From Clostridia bacterium (GTDB lineage Bacteria; Bacillota; Clostridia; Oscillospirales; Acutalibacteraceae): a DNA stretch of 64,000 nucleotides. The DNA is taken from contig JAFZUV010000007.1 in the NCBI GenBank assembly GCA_017618135.1, positions 62,001 through 126,000 of the forward strand, written 5' to 3'. The position numbers and the translations under genes were made by a program. Of this stretch, positions 55,701 through 64,000 are shown piece by piece. Numbering within the stretch: the first letter of the stretch is position 1; every line of letters starts with the position of its first letter. A model generated the notes under the pieces. That model had not been told where the DNA came from. It made no database searches and saw only the letters and a program-made list of their open reading frames with translations.

Positions 55701-56333
55701 TCGCTCGGAAATGTAAATGTTTCGGCTATTGAGGAGTATAAGGAAGTTAAAGAGCGTTATGACTTTATGAAAGAGCAAGTTGATGATGTCGAGTCCGCAA
55801 GAGTAAGCTTGCACAAGCTTATAAATCAGCTGACCTCTCAGATGCAGGAATTGTTTGTTATAGGTTTTGATAAAATCAACGCTAATTTCAAAAAGACTTT
55901 TATTGAGCTGTTCGGCGGCGGTACCGCTAATTTAAAACTTACAGATCCTGAAAACATTCTTGAAAGCGGAATAGATATCGAAGCGAGATTGCCGGGTAAG
56001 AATGTACCGAGTCTTGACGGGCTTTCAGGTGGTGAAAAGGCACTTGTCGCACTTGCGATTTACTTTTCGATTATGCAGGTAAACTCACCTCCGTTTTGTT
56101 TCCTTGATGAGGTTGATACCGCGCTTGATGATATAAATGTTGAGCGATTTGCCGATTATATGAGACAAAGCCGGTTCGGTACGCAGTTTATATGCGTTAC
56201 TCACCGCAGAGGAACTATGGAAGCGGCTGATATGCTGTACGGAGTTACTATGCAGGAAAAGGGTGTTACAAAGCTGTTAGAATTAAATGTAGCTGAGCTT
56301 GAAAAGAAATTACTTAAGAACCAAGGAGCATAA
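52755..56333 (+). CDS. smc: Chromosome segregation protein SMC
   Basis: The start is TTG at 52755 (reads MLLKSIQIQGFKSFADKT) with AAGGGGAG 6 nt upstream; the longer frame lies in the radical SAM gene. The 1192-residue protein has Walker A GPNGSGKSN, two long coiled coils with a hinge at about residues 500-650, the ABC signature LSGGEKALVALAIYF and Walker B PFCFLDEVDTALDD. It forms condensin with ScpA/ScpB. Confidence 0.97.
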   Translation: MLLKSIQIQGFKSFADKTVLQFGKGITAVVGPNGSGKSNIADAVRWVLGEQSTKSLRGQSMEDVIFGGTDDRRPHGFCEVTLNIDNSDRSLSFDNDSIAITRRYYRSHESEYLINNIAVRLKDINELFMDTGLGRDGYSMIGQGKIDNIISTKSDERRDIFEEASGISKYRYRKIDAERKLSAAEENLIRLRDIMGELELRVDPLKEASEKAERFLSLADQKKQLEIGLWLYTLSNSKDALRAQESKIAAAQLRYNEIEEALSDFDAQNERNTTRFTEITAKIDEIRSNIVSKNEEAVKIDGGIAVTKKEIEHCNERINSLNSECEQLSLDDSSALVQINDKRENAERIKLEKESLEVKLSSLEKELSELLFDSENISRRIEEQAQKLNELTAKISDARVNMTTANTSIEEIRSRGAIVDELIEAADKKANEFYADFSETEKFLKECEDNIISSQNSIKGYRLRLESRRETAEKLKNELDNIHIEIETKRRRAQILTELQNNMEGFSKSVKAVIAESKKGILGGIHGTVSSLITVEKKYSIAIETALGNSIQNVIVDSEADAKRAIGYLKSSNLGRATFLPISTVKSREQGSNGAEDLFGFVGIASDLVKTDKKYSEIIKHLLAGTFVSEDIDSAIKIAKKFGHRVKVVSLDGQIVNPGGSLTGGSLVKQAGLLGRVADIDSLNSEIDKLTEKENNMKADYESLVSSLAEVNADILAAEADLKTANEDKIRTLAELKRIDDLRSENNANREGLIAERDNAADKIKELETLSNISSKQIEQIENEKKAIESEISEMSGGRDDISGKRDMLAESITQAKLLIVDREKDISSLLLSANELEGSISGRAERNKEIDNEISALTYKIDCFNEEIKTANDNIENIKIEIAEFNSEIDKLSAERNGIERMGVELRTGEKERISERERIVGEIARLSERKEVMMAEYDDVIRRLYDEYSLTRSEAEQIGIKIDKPNEAKRKLAEIKGSIRSLGNVNVSAIEEYKEVKERYDFMKEQVDDVESARVSLHKLINQLTSQMQELFVIGFDKINANFKKTFIELFGGGTANLKLTDPENILESGIDIEARLPGKNVPSLDGLSGGEKALVALAIYFSIMQVNSPPFCFLDEVDTALDDINVERFADYMRQSRFGTQFICVTHRRGTMEAADMLYGVTMQEKGVTKLLELNVAELEKKLLKNQGA

Positions 56334-56334
56334 A

Positions 56335-57255
56335 ATGGGCTTTTTCAGTAAAATAAAAAGCGGTCTTAATAAAACGCGTAATACAATCTCTTCAAAGGTG
56401 ACCTCGCTTGTAAACAGTTTTACAAAAATTGATGAAGACTTTATGGAGGAGCTTCTTGAAATACTTGTATCTTCGGATATCGGTTTTAAAACATCAAATG
56501 ATATTTGTGAAAGATTGCGCGCAAAAATAAAAGAGGTCGGCACAACCGACCCAAAAGAGATAAAGCAGCTTTTGGGCAATATTATAGTTGATATGCTCGG
56601 ATCCGATATGGGACTTAAGCTTGAAACCAAACCGGCAATAATTCTGGTTATAGGTGTAAACGGCGTTGGTAAAACCACATCAATAGGCAAGCTGGCGGCA
56701 TTGCTTGCGGCTTCAGGCAAGAAGGTTGTGCTTGGAGCGGCGGATACTTTCCGCGCGGCGGCTATTGAACAGCTTGAAATATGGGGTAACAGGGCAGGAG
56801 TTCCGGTCATTAAAAGTACACAGGGCGCGGATCCCGCGTCAGTGGTTTTTGATACGATTGCGTCAGCCAAGGCGAGGGGAGCAGATGTAATCATTTGTGA
56901 TACTGCCGGCAGACTTCACAACAAAAAAGACCTTATGGAGGAGCTTGCTAAAATCAATCGTGTAATTGAACGCGAGTTGCCTGACGCTGATAAAGAATCG
57001 CTTTTAGTGCTTGATGCCGCTACAGGACAGAATGCGGTAAACCAGGCTCGCGAGTTCAAGAATGTTACCGATATTACGGGCATTATACTTACGAAGCTTG
57101 ACGGAACCGCTAAGGGAGGTATTGTTATAGCTATTCATAACGAGCTTTCCATACCGGTTAAATATGTCGGCGTAGGCGAGGGAAAAGATGATTTACAGCC
57201 ATTCTCGGCAAAGGAATTTGCGGAGGGTATTTTTGACGGCGGTGATGTTGAATGA
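56335..57255 (+). CDS. ftsY: Signal recognition particle receptor FtsY
   Basis: I start at ATG 56335 (MGFFSKIKSGLNKTRN) with AAGGAG upstream; the longer frame overlaps smc. The 306-residue protein has the NG domain with GVNGVGKTTSIGKLA, DTFRAAAIEQL, DTAGR and TKLDGTAKGG. It receives SRP-bound ribosomes at the membrane. It overlaps rdgB by 4 nt. Confidence 0.97.
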   Translation: MGFFSKIKSGLNKTRNTISSKVTSLVNSFTKIDEDFMEELLEILVSSDIGFKTSNDICERLRAKIKEVGTTDPKEIKQLLGNIIVDMLGSDMGLKLETKPAIILVIGVNGVGKTTSIGKLAALLAASGKKVVLGAADTFRAAAIEQLEIWGNRAGVPVIKSTQGADPASVVFDTIASAKARGADVIICDTAGRLHNKKDLMEELAKINRVIERELPDADKESLLVLDAATGQNAVNQAREFKNVTDITGIILTKLDGTAKGGIVIAIHNELSIPVKYVGVGEGKDDLQPFSAKEFAEGIFDGGDVE

Positions 57256-57839
57256 AGTTTTTTCTCGCAACAAAAAACGAAGGTAAAATAAGAGAATTTA
57301 AGAGAATATTCAATTCTCTCGGAATTGAAATGTTATCCCAAAAGGATTTTGAAAGCATTATGCCGGAGCCGGACGAAAACGGTAAGACCTTTACGGATAA
57401 TGCTCTTATTAAGGCGCATGCAGGAATGGAGTTTTCGGGACTTCCTACAGTATCGGATGATTCAGGACTGTGTGTAGATGCTCTTGATGGAAGACCCGGT
57501 ATTCTTTCGGCAAGATATTCGGGTATTCACGGGAACGATAAAGAGAACAATAAAAAATTGCTTTCAGAGCTTAAGAGCGTGCCTGAAAGCAGTCGCACGG
57601 CAAGGTATGTCTGCGCTGTTGCCTGTGTTTTTCCGGACGGCAGAGAGTTTACCGTGTCAGGAGAGTGTGAGGGAATTATTGATTTTCACGAGAGCGGCTC
57701 CGGCGGATTTGGCTATGATCCATTGTTTATAAGCAGTATAGGTAAATTTTCAGAGATTTCGGCTGAAGAAAAGGATAAAGTAAGTCATCGCGGTATAGCG
57801 ATAAGTAAGTTTGAAGAGAAATTAAAAGATTATTTGTAA
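57252..57839 (+). CDS. rdgB: XTP/dITP diphosphatase (RdgB/HAM1)
   Basis: The 195-residue protein has ATKNEGKIREFKRIF, SDDSGLCVDALDGRPGILSARYSG and SGSGGFGYDPLF, all typical. It removes non-canonical purine nucleotides from the pool. Confidence 0.95.
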   Translation: MKFFLATKNEGKIREFKRIFNSLGIEMLSQKDFESIMPEPDENGKTFTDNALIKAHAGMEFSGLPTVSDDSGLCVDALDGRPGILSARYSGIHGNDKENNKKLLSELKSVPESSRTARYVCAVACVFPDGREFTVSGECEGIIDFHESGSGGFGYDPLFISSIGKFSEISAEEKDKVSHRGIAISKFEEKLKDYL

Positions 57840-57849
57840 CGGTGATGTT

Positions 57850-58143
57850 ATGTTAAATTCAAAACAGAGAGCGCAGCTTCGCGGTATCGCAAATAGTTAT
57901 GACACTATCTTGCATATAGGCAAATGCGGTATAATTGATACGGTGGTCAAGCAGGCGGATGATGCTCTTACCGCCCGTGAGCTTATTAAATGTTGTGTGC
58001 TCGAGGCATGCGAATTAAGCTCTCGTGCAGCGGCGGATACTTTGTCTGAAAAGACAGGCTCCGATGTTGTTCAGGTGATCGGTTCAAGATTTATTCTTTA
58101 CAGAGAAAATAAGGAAAACAAAAAGATATTTTTGGTGAAGTAA
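57850..58143 (+). CDS. yhbY: YhbY/CRM-domain RNA-binding protein
   Basis: The 97-residue protein starts LNSKQRAQLRGIANSYDTILHIGKCG and contains the CRS1-YhbY fold that binds pre-50S particles. nadD starts directly at its stop. Confidence 0.92.
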   Translation: MLNSKQRAQLRGIANSYDTILHIGKCGIIDTVVKQADDALTARELIKCCVLEACELSSRAAADTLSEKTGSDVVQVIGSRFILYRENKENKKIFLVK

Positions 58144-58725
58144 ATGGGGAAAACCGCTGTTTTTGGGGGGACCTTTAATCCCTTCCACATAGGTCATTAT
58201 GAGATTCTTTCCGCTCTTTGCAAAAGCGATATGTTCAGTAAGGTTCTTGTGGTTCCGGATAAGATACCTCCGCATAAGGAGTATTCGGGTATGGTATCAG
58301 ATAAAGATCGGATTGAGATGTGCCGTATCGTCTGTGAAGATTTCGAAAAAGCAACCGTCTCGCTTGTTGAGTTCGAGCGGGAGGGAAAAAGCTATACCAT
58401 TGATACAATATCGGCACTAAGGGAATTATACCCGGGAGATGAGTTTTTTGTAACCTGCGGCGGCGATATGATAAAAACGCTTGATACCTGGTGCCGATTT
58501 GATGAGCTTAAAAGAATGGTGTCTTTCATTGCTTTCGGCAGGGGAAGTGATAAGAGGTTTTACGCCGATGTCATGCGCGTTCGCGCTCTTGGCGCTGATA
58601 TAACGGTTTTCAATAATAAAATCACAGATGTATCATCAAGCAAGCTCAGAGAGCATATGGATAAAGAGTTTTTACCGGAAAAGGTTTGGGATTATGTTAA
58701 TAGACGAGGGATTTATAAACAGTAA
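58144..58725 (+). CDS. nadD: Nicotinate-nucleotide adenylyltransferase
   Basis: The 193-residue enzyme has the (H/T)IGH motif GGTFNPFHIGHYEIL, and a C-terminal DVSSSKLREHM. It makes deamido-NAD. It overlaps the yqeK-like gene by 32 nt, and the yhbY-nadD-yqeK-rsfS order is the standard Firmicutes cluster. Confidence 0.96.
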   Translation: MGKTAVFGGTFNPFHIGHYEILSALCKSDMFSKVLVVPDKIPPHKEYSGMVSDKDRIEMCRIVCEDFEKATVSLVEFEREGKSYTIDTISALRELYPGDEFFVTCGGDMIKTLDTWCRFDELKRMVSFIAFGRGSDKRFYADVMRVRALGADITVFNNKITDVSSSKLREHMDKEFLPEKVWDYVNRRGIYKQ

Positions 58726-59302
58726 GTTGATAGACGAGTATAAAAAAATGTTGGCATCGCGCCTGAGTGAGAAAAGGTATAAGCATTCGCTTTGCGTTGC
58801 CGATGAAGCCAGGCGGTTAGCTAAGCTTTACGGCGCGGACGAAAACAAGGCTTATCTTGCCGGTCTTCTTCACGATATAACAAAAAATTCATCTGTTGAG
58901 GATCACTTGAAAATTCTTGATGCCTTTGGTATAATTTTAAGCGATGTTGAGAAAAGCAGTGAAAAGCTTTTGCACGCAATTACCGGTTCCGCTTATGTGA
59001 AGCATTATTTGGGCGTTGATGACGAGGAAGTTATAGACGCTATCAGGTATCACACAACTGCCCGTGCCGGTATGACCAAACTGCAAACAGTTTTATATCT
59101 TGCTGATTTTACTTCGGCAGATCGTGATTATAACGATGTTGATGTCATGCGAAGGCTTGTTGATAAATCTGAGAACGAGGCGCTTGTTTACGCTTTGGAA
59201 TATACGATAAAAGAACTGTTGGAAAAGGGTGCCGCGATACATCCTGATACGGTTTCTGCATATAATTACATTGTTTTGAAAGGGAAGGGTTATGAAATCT
59301 GA
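58694..59302 (+). CDS. yqeK: HD-domain hydrolase YqeK (Ap4A hydrolase-like)
   Basis: The ATG at 58694 (MLIDEGFINSKL) sits within nadD; the longer frame has no support. The 202-residue HD protein has YKHSLCVADEARRLA, LAGLLHDITK and AIRYHTTARAGM. YqeK enzymes of Firmicutes cleave diadenosine tetraphosphate. It overlaps rsfS by 11 nt. Confidence 0.92.
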   Translation: MLIDEGFINSKLIDEYKKMLASRLSEKRYKHSLCVADEARRLAKLYGADENKAYLAGLLHDITKNSSVEDHLKILDAFGIILSDVEKSSEKLLHAITGSAYVKHYLGVDDEEVIDAIRYHTTARAGMTKLQTVLYLADFTSADRDYNDVDVMRRLVDKSENEALVYALEYTIKELLEKGAAIHPDTVSAYNYIVLKGKGYEI

Positions 59303-59657
59303 AGAAATAGTAAGAATAGCGGCAAAGGCGCTTGACGATAAAAAAGCGGAAAACCTCACGGCAGTAAAAGTAGAAGATTTAACATCGCTTGCCGAGTATT
59401 TTTTAATTGCAACTGCAACATCCAATACTCATGTTAGGGCACTTACCGATGAAGTCGAGGACATGTTGGAAAACGCGGGGGAGAGACCTCATCATATCGA
59501 GGGCAAGTCATCCGGTTGGATAGTGCTTGACTACCGTTCGGTAATTGTGCATATATTTACACCGCAAATGCGTGAGTTTTATGGGCTTGACCACATCTGG
59601 AGCGATGGTGAAGTCATTGATTTAAAGGATATTATTGGATACGGCGAGGTTAAATAA
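59292..59657 (+). CDS. rsfS: Ribosomal silencing factor RsfS
   Basis: The 121-residue protein has [20 protein letters not shown], the family [11 protein letters not shown]-like segment, and [15 protein letters not shown]. It blocks subunit joining by binding L14. Confidence 0.95.
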   Translation: MKSEEIVRIAAKALDDKKAENLTAVKVEDLTSLAEYFLIATATSNTHVRALTDEVEDMLENAGERPHHIEGKSSGWIVLDYRSVIVHIFTPQMREFYGLDHIWSDGEVIDLKDIIGYGEVK

Positions 59658-59658
59658 T

Positions 59659-62064
59659 ATGAATTACGATTTTAGTGCTATCGAAAAAAAGTGGCAGGAT
59701 ATATGGGATAGGGAAAAGACCTTTGCGGCGAGTGACGATTACAGTAAGCCTAAGTTTTACGGTCTTGTTGAGTTCCCGTATCCTTCGGGTCAGGGACTTC
59801 ATGTAGGTCATCCCCGCTCATATACCGCTATAGATATAGTCGCACGGAAAAAGCGACTTGAGGGATATAATGTTCTTTATCCTATGGGTTGGGATGCTTT
59901 CGGTCTGCCGACTGAAAACTTTGCTATTAAAAATCATATACATCCGTCAATTGTTACAGAGAATAATATTGCTAATTTTAAGCGCCAGCTTAAATCCTTG
60001 GGCTTTTCGTTTGATTGGGACAGGGAAGTAAACACCACCGATCCGTCATATTATAAATGGACGCAGTGGATATTTTTGCAGCTTTACAAAAAAGGACTTG
60101 CCTACAAGAAAAAAATGTCGGTAAACTGGTGTCCTTCATGTAAGTGTGTGCTTGCTAACGAAGAGGTTGTAAACGGCGTTTGCGAGCGTTGCGGAACAGC
60201 TACAGTGCATCGTGAGAAGAGCCAATGGATGCTTAGAATAACAGAGTATGCCGAAAAGTTGCTTGAAGGACTTGACGATGTAGACTATATTGAGCGCGTA
60301 AAGACTCAACAGCGTAACTGGATAGGTCGGTCTTATGGCACTCAGCTTAAGTTTAAAACTACATTGGGCGATGCATTTGAGGTGTTTACCACTCGTGCCG
60401 ATACCCTCTTCGGAGCCACATATACAGTAATTTCTCCCGAACATCCGCTGGTTTCAAAGTGGGCGGAAAAAATCGACAATTACGATGAGGTCAAGAAATA
60501 TGTGGAAGAATCCGCAAAGAAGTCGGACTTTGAGCGTACCGAGCTTAACAAGGAAAAAACCGGTGTTAAACTTGAGGGCGTAATGGCGATCAATCCCGTG
60601 AATGATACGCAAATTCCGATTTACATTTCGGACTATGTGCTTATATCATATGGTACGGGCGCTATTATGGCGGTTCCGGCTCACGATACGCGTGACTATG
60701 AGTTTGCCAAGAAATTTGATATTCCTATTATTGAAGTAGTCGCAGGCGGTGATATAAGCGTTGAAGCGTTTACCGATTGCGAAACCGGCATTATGGTTAA
60801 TTCGGGTTTTCTTGATGGATTAAGCGTGGAGGATGCAAAGCTTAAAATGCAGGAGTGGTTGACCGATAAGGGAATAGGAGAAAAAAAGGTTAATTATAAG
60901 CTCCGTGATTGGGTTTTCTCGCGCCAGCGTTACTGGGGCGAGCCGATACCTATGGTATACTGCGAAAAATGCGGTTGGGTGCCGCTTAGCGAAAGTGAAT
61001 TGCCGCTTACGCTGCCTAATGTCGAGTCGTATGAGCCTACCGATACAGGCGAATCACCTCTTGCTAAAATAACCGATTGGGTTAATACTACCTGCCCGCA
61101 TTGCGGCGGTAAGGCGATCCGTGAGACAGATACAATGCCTCAGTGGGCAGGCTCGTCATGGTATTTCCTTCGTTATTGTGATCCGCATAACGATAAGGAG
61201 CTTGCATCAAAAGAGGCGCTTAAATATTGGTGCCCCGTAGACTGGTATAACGGCGGTATGGAGCATACAACGCTTCACCTTTTATACAGCCGTTTCTGGC
61301 ATCATTTTCTTTATGATATAGGTGTGGTACCGGATCCCGAGCCCTATTTCAAGCGCACAAGTCACGGTATGATTTTGGGCGAAAACGGTGAAAAGATGTC
61401 CAAGTCACGCGGAAATGTGGTTAACCCTGATGATATAGTACGCGATTACGGTGCGGACACTATGCGTGTTTATGAGATGTTTATCGGCGACTTTGAAAAA
61501 GCGGCTCCCTGGAGTCAGGCTTCAATTAAGGGCAGTAAGCGTTTTCTTGATAAGGTGTTTTTGCTTACTGATAATCTTATTGACGGTAAAGATTACAGAG
61601 CGGAAATTGAAACTGAATTTCATAAGACTGTAAAAAAAGTTACAGAGGATATTGAAAATCTAAAAATGAATACCGCCATAGCGGCTTTAATGTCACTGCT
61701 TAACAGTATTACGGCAACCGGAAACATAAATAAAAAAGAGCTTAGGGACTTCATCATTCTTCTTAATCCGTTTGCGCCCCATATTACCGAGGAAATATGG
61801 CAGATAGCAGGATTTGAAGGTATGCTCAACGGTGCGTCATGGCCGAAGTTTGATGAGGCAAAGTGTGTAGAAGCGAAAATTCAGATTGCCGTTCAGATAA
61901 ACGGCAAGGTGCGCTCGCGTATTGATATAGCGCCTGATATCAGCGGTAAAGACGCTCTCTCACTTGCAAAATCACAACCGGCGGTTATGGAAGCTATAAG
62001 CGGTAAGACTATAATAAAAGAGCTTTATGTTCCCGGCAGAATAGTAAATATAGTAGTGAAGTAA
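59659..62064 (+). CDS. leuS: Leucyl-tRNA synthetase
   Basis: I start at ATG 59659 ([13 protein letters not shown]), 1 nt after the rsfS stop. The 801-residue class Ia enzyme has the HIGH-equivalent HVGH ([16 protein letters not shown]), an editing domain with [19 protein letters not shown], and [11 protein letters not shown] zinc-binding pair of Cys motifs ([21 protein letters not shown]) is intact. Confidence 0.97.
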   Translation: MNYDFSAIEKKWQDIWDREKTFAASDDYSKPKFYGLVEFPYPSGQGLHVGHPRSYTAIDIVARKKRLEGYNVLYPMGWDAFGLPTENFAIKNHIHPSIVTENNIANFKRQLKSLGFSFDWDREVNTTDPSYYKWTQWIFLQLYKKGLAYKKKMSVNWCPSCKCVLANEEVVNGVCERCGTATVHREKSQWMLRITEYAEKLLEGLDDVDYIERVKTQQRNWIGRSYGTQLKFKTTLGDAFEVFTTRADTLFGATYTVISPEHPLVSKWAEKIDNYDEVKKYVEESAKKSDFERTELNKEKTGVKLEGVMAINPVNDTQIPIYISDYVLISYGTGAIMAVPAHDTRDYEFAKKFDIPIIEVVAGGDISVEAFTDCETGIMVNSGFLDGLSVEDAKLKMQEWLTDKGIGEKKVNYKLRDWVFSRQRYWGEPIPMVYCEKCGWVPLSESELPLTLPNVESYEPTDTGESPLAKITDWVNTTCPHCGGKAIRETDTMPQWAGSSWYFLRYCDPHNDKELASKEALKYWCPVDWYNGGMEHTTLHLLYSRFWHHFLYDIGVVPDPEPYFKRTSHGMILGENGEKMSKSRGNVVNPDDIVRDYGADTMRVYEMFIGDFEKAAPWSQASIKGSKRFLDKVFLLTDNLIDGKDYRAEIETEFHKTVKKVTEDIENLKMNTAIAALMSLLNSITATGNINKKELRDFIILLNPFAPHITEEIWQIAGFEGMLNGASWPKFDEAKCVEAKIQIAVQINGKVRSRIDIAPDISGKDALSLAKSQPAVMEAISGKTIIKELYVPGRIVNIVVK

Positions 62065-62091
62065 TTTATTCCCTGCAACCTTATATTTTGC

Positions 62092-62120
62092 TTGACAACG
62101 GTAGTCTGTATTGATATAAT
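62092..62120 (+). promoter_or_regulatory. tRNA-Lys promoter
   Basis: TTGACA (62092-62097) and TATAAT (62115-62120) are 17 nt apart; the tRNA starts 18 nt later. Confidence 0.9.
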
Positions 62121-62137
62121 ATTACCGTTGTCCGTTT

Positions 62138-62213
62138 GATCCATTAGCTCAGTTGGCAGAGCACTTGACTTTTAATCAAGGTGTCCGGGGTTCAAATCCC
62201 CGATGGGTCACCA
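62138..62213 (+). tRNA. tRNA-Lys (anticodon TTT)
   Basis: GATCCAT pairs with ATGGGTC in the acceptor (one T-G pair). The anticodon stem CTTGA/TCAAG encloses CTTTTAA (anticodon TTT), the T loop is TTCAAAT, and CCA is encoded. 76 nt. Unlike the other two tRNAs, no structured element follows. Confidence 0.96.
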
Positions 62214-62230
62214 AAGCAATATTAAACAAA

Positions 62231-62270
62231 GTCCCCAAGAAGTCTTTTATCTTGGGGGCTTTGGCTTTTC
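62231..62270 (+). terminator. tRNA-Lys terminator
   Basis: GTCCCCAAGA pairs with TCTTGGGGGC around AGTCTTTTA, followed by TTTGGCTTTT. A second hairpin with seven T after it (TGGCA...TGCCA, 62311-62347) follows. Confidence 0.85.
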
Positions 62271-62343
62271 TAAATATTTACCTTAATTAATAAACAACTT
62301 TGTATTGGTGGCAGTATTGCAATTATGCGATATTGCCATTTTT

Positions 62344-63192
62344 TTATTTTCTGACTTTTTGTAACAAAAGTTTCTCTAATAGTTCTTCAAAAGTCATAGA
62401 GATATATTTGCTGTTGTGTATAACACAGTATATTTTACATCCCTGCTCAAATTTATCCTTTGGGCATTTCATATACATCCAATCTTTAAAATTATATAAG
62501 ACTTTTTTTGTAAACCTATATTGGTATGAAGGACTTTTTATCAGTTTGTTATAATCGCTGCCCATATCTTCTTGTGTTAATAATTGTGTAACTATTCCAA
62601 CTTGCTTTTTCTTCTGTTCGGGTTTTAAATCATTTATAAATAAATCATACGGAAGTACATTGTTCTTTATAAAGTCGATAATCTGTGTCTTATTACGATA
62701 TTCAGATTTTTGAATACGAATTTGACCTAATGCATTTCCGATAATTTCTGTGGCTACAAGCACATAAATCTTTTGACCACGAAAATCAAAAGGATGTTGT
62801 GTTATTTCCACAGTATGTCCTAATTTCTTTATCTTCGTGGTAAGTTTTGCTTTCTTTAGTTTTTTAATAATACTAAGTGCTGTTCTGTTACTGCCTAATT
62901 CTAATTCATTTTGAAGCATATCGGCGGTTACTTTTTTACCGTATTCAGCAAAAAGCCAAATTGCTAAAAACCATTTATTAAGAGGCACATGTGAATTTTG
63001 AAATACTGTACCTGATGTTACAGACAATTTATGACCGCATTTTTTACATTTATATTTCATCTCTTTAGTTTTCCACGCTTCGTTATGCTGACACTTAGGA
63101 CAAACAAATCCGTTTTTCCAGCGTAATGTTGCAAGATACTCTCGGCACTGTATGTCAGTACTGAGGGTATTTTTTAATGTTGCCAAATCCAT
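62344..63192 (-). CDS. IS1595-like protein with N-terminal zinc ribbon, catalytic residues apparently lost
   Basis: The 282-residue protein has the IS1595-type N-terminus: a CPKC..CKKC zinc ribbon followed by SVTSGTVFQNSHVPLNKWFLAIWLF and a helix-turn-helix. In the DDE (ISXO2-like) part, the first Asp position reads VEIT rather than VEID, the usual YIGGK is missing, and only NFKDWM recalls the last motif. It may be a decayed or repurposed transposase. No terminal inverted repeats are visible around it. RBS AGGAGG. It is the first gene after tRNA-Lys. Confidence 0.65.
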   Translation of the reverse strand: MDLATLKNTLSTDIQCREYLATLRWKNGFVCPKCQHNEAWKTKEMKYKCKKCGHKLSVTSGTVFQNSHVPLNKWFLAIWLFAEYGKKVTADMLQNELELGSNRTALSIIKKLKKAKLTTKIKKLGHTVEITQHPFDFRGQKIYVLVATEIIGNALGQIRIQKSEYRNKTQIIDFIKNNVLPYDLFINDLKPEQKKKQVGIVTQLLTQEDMGSDYNKLIKSPSYQYRFTKKVLYNFKDWMYMKCPKDKFEQGCKIYCVIHNSKYISMTFEELLEKLLLQKVRK

Positions 63193-63273
63193 AGTAGATA
63201 CCTCCTATTGATATTTTAACATATATTTTTAGTTCCGTAAAGTGCATATTTCGATAACCAATAGTTGTTGTTA

Positions 63274-63289
63274 TTGAAATCGATTTCAA
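63274..63289. promoter_or_regulatory. 16-bp perfect palindrome in the divergent intergenic region
   Basis: TTGAAATCGATTTCAA is perfectly self-complementary and sits between the IS1595-like gene and the small protein gene, a typical site for a dimeric regulator. Confidence 0.5.
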
Positions 63290-63313
63290 AAGCAATAACA
63301 GGAGGTTAATACA

Positions 63314-63436
63314 ATGGAAGGAATAGTAATCAGTAAAGAATTTGCTCGTCAGTTTGCGTATGACTGCTACGATATCATAATTCAAGAAATACGCGAGCAA
63401 TCGGCAACCAAATCAGAAAATAACGAAAAAGCATAA
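63314..63436 (+). CDS. Small hypothetical protein (40 residues)
   Basis: ATG with a strong AGGAGG 8 nt upstream. The product is short, helical and charged at its end (QEIREQSATKSENNEKA). It lies 46 nt before the primase-like gene and is likely in its transcript. No family recognised; small proteins like this are frequent in integrative elements. Confidence 0.65.
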   Translation: MEGIVISKEFARQFAYDCYDIIIQEIREQSATKSENNEKA

Positions 63437-63482
63437 TTAAAGTTATGCAAAGCAAAGCGGAATTTAAAGGAGTAAAACTATT

Positions 63483-64000
63483 ATGAAAATTGATGATTTA
63501 ATTACTAATTTTAAAAGTGTTAAACCAGTAAAAGAAAATCAGTATATGGCTTTATGCCCTGCTCATAATGACAAGAACCCAAGTTTGTCAATAGGACTTT
63601 CGCCCGATAGAAAGAGAATACTATTACATTGTTTTGCAGGTTGTAAAACTGATGACATTTTAAAAAGTGTAGGTTTAAAACCCAAGGATTTATTTTTAAA
63701 AGAGAAAGGAAAAAGCGCTATGAAAAAGACCACATATAACTATTATAAGGCAGACGGCTCTATTGCCTATATTAAAACTCGTATTGATAGCGATGACGGT
63801 ACTAAAAAATTTTATTTTGAAAAACCAGACGGAACAAAAGGAATAAAATATACTTTGCACGAGTTATATAATCTTCCTGCCGTACTTTCGGCTGAAAAGA
63901 TTTATTTTGTAGAGGGTGAAAAGTGTGCTGACGCTGTTATTAATCAAGGCGTAGTCGCAACCACACTTGATACAGGAGCAAACTCCCGTTGGTATCCAAA
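63483..64000 (+). CDS. CHC2/Toprim DNA primase-like protein of a mobile element (partial, C-terminus outside window)
   Basis: The frame is open from ATG 63483 (GGAG upstream) to the window end, about 172 residues. The N-terminal CHC2-type zinc finger reads LCPAHNDKNPSLSIG ... LHCFAGCKTDDIL (Cys, His, Cys, Cys), and IYFVEGEKCADAVINQGVVATT begins the Toprim domain (Glu in VEGEKCAD). This layout is known from phage, plasmid and ICE primases, not the housekeeping DnaG. Confidence 0.85.
   Translation, partial: MKIDDLITNFKSVKPVKENQYMALCPAHNDKNPSLSIGLSPDRKRILLHCFAGCKTDDILKSVGLKPKDLFLKEKGKSAMKKTTYNYYKADGSIAYIKTRIDSDDGTKKFYFEKPDGTKGIKYTLHELYNLPAVLSAEKIYFVEGEKCADAVINQGVVATTLDTGANSRWYP

Noticed and set aside
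62280-63300. Complete insertion sequence with terminal inverted repeats
   Set aside because: No matching inverted termini or target duplication could be found around the IS1595-like gene.

Overview
The window looks like a chromosomal segment of an anaerobic, low-GC Gram-positive bacterium of the Clostridia, most like an Oscillospirales/Ruminococcaceae gut or rumen lineage. The reasons are AT-rich DNA with strong GGAGG-type ribosome binding sites and TTGACA/TATAAT promoters, a single-chain pyruvate:ferredoxin oxidoreductase, a dockerin-bearing secreted protein, the CdaA/CdaR c-di-AMP pair, a DUF3343 protein, and an infC-rpmI-rplT operon whose infC appears to start on ATC. The assignment is inference; no rRNA is present.

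Layout. 1-3855 (minus): two related transglutaminase-like proteins, one dockerin-bearing and cut by the window edge, one a lipoprotein, then a small LytR/CpsA/Psr-like membrane protein. 3986-8980 (plus): a Gld-type ABC transporter operon. 9067-14223 (plus): a glycosyltransferase, TcdA-like E1 enzyme, two half-size chromate transporters, a sugar-phosphate transferase and a nucleotidyltransferase. 14281-17787 (minus): a polar amino acid ABC importer and a DUF421/DUF4363 pair. 17885-20178: two CNNM/CorC-like proteins. 20233-23778 (minus): nifJ. 23968-25087: galE and tRNA-Arg. 25446-28116: a YtrA-type GntR/GNAT/ABC operon with its own operator. 28192-29706 (minus): guaB. 29843-32586: DUF177-rpmF, der-plsY. 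32726-34696: a CapD/EpsC-like dehydratase. 34937-35011 (minus): tRNA-Gly. 35339-36756: DUF3343 plus cysteine desulfurase-like protein. 36828-43399: cdaA-cdaR, an unknown, recD2, comF-like and mreB-like genes. 43408-62064: a long housekeeping run (infC, rpmI, rplT, rRNA methyltransferase, dprA, topA, trmFO, plsX, rnc, radical SAM, smc, ftsY, rdgB, yhbY, nadD, yqeK, rsfS, leuS), with many overlapping or abutting genes. 62138-62213: tRNA-Lys, followed by what looks like the edge of a mobile region (IS1595-like protein, a 40-residue protein, and a CHC2/Toprim primase cut by the window end).

The most unusual item is a pair of homologous elements of about 125 bp directly downstream of tRNA-Arg(CCG) and tRNA-Gly(TCC). 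Each carries a second copy of the 3' end of its own neighbouring tRNA, from tRNA position C56 through CCA, plus an upstream arm complementary to that copy. Between these lies a shared core of about 90 nt that folds as a three-way junction with compensatory base changes between the two copies. The ends match the host tRNA while the core is common. I do not recognise this as a described family.
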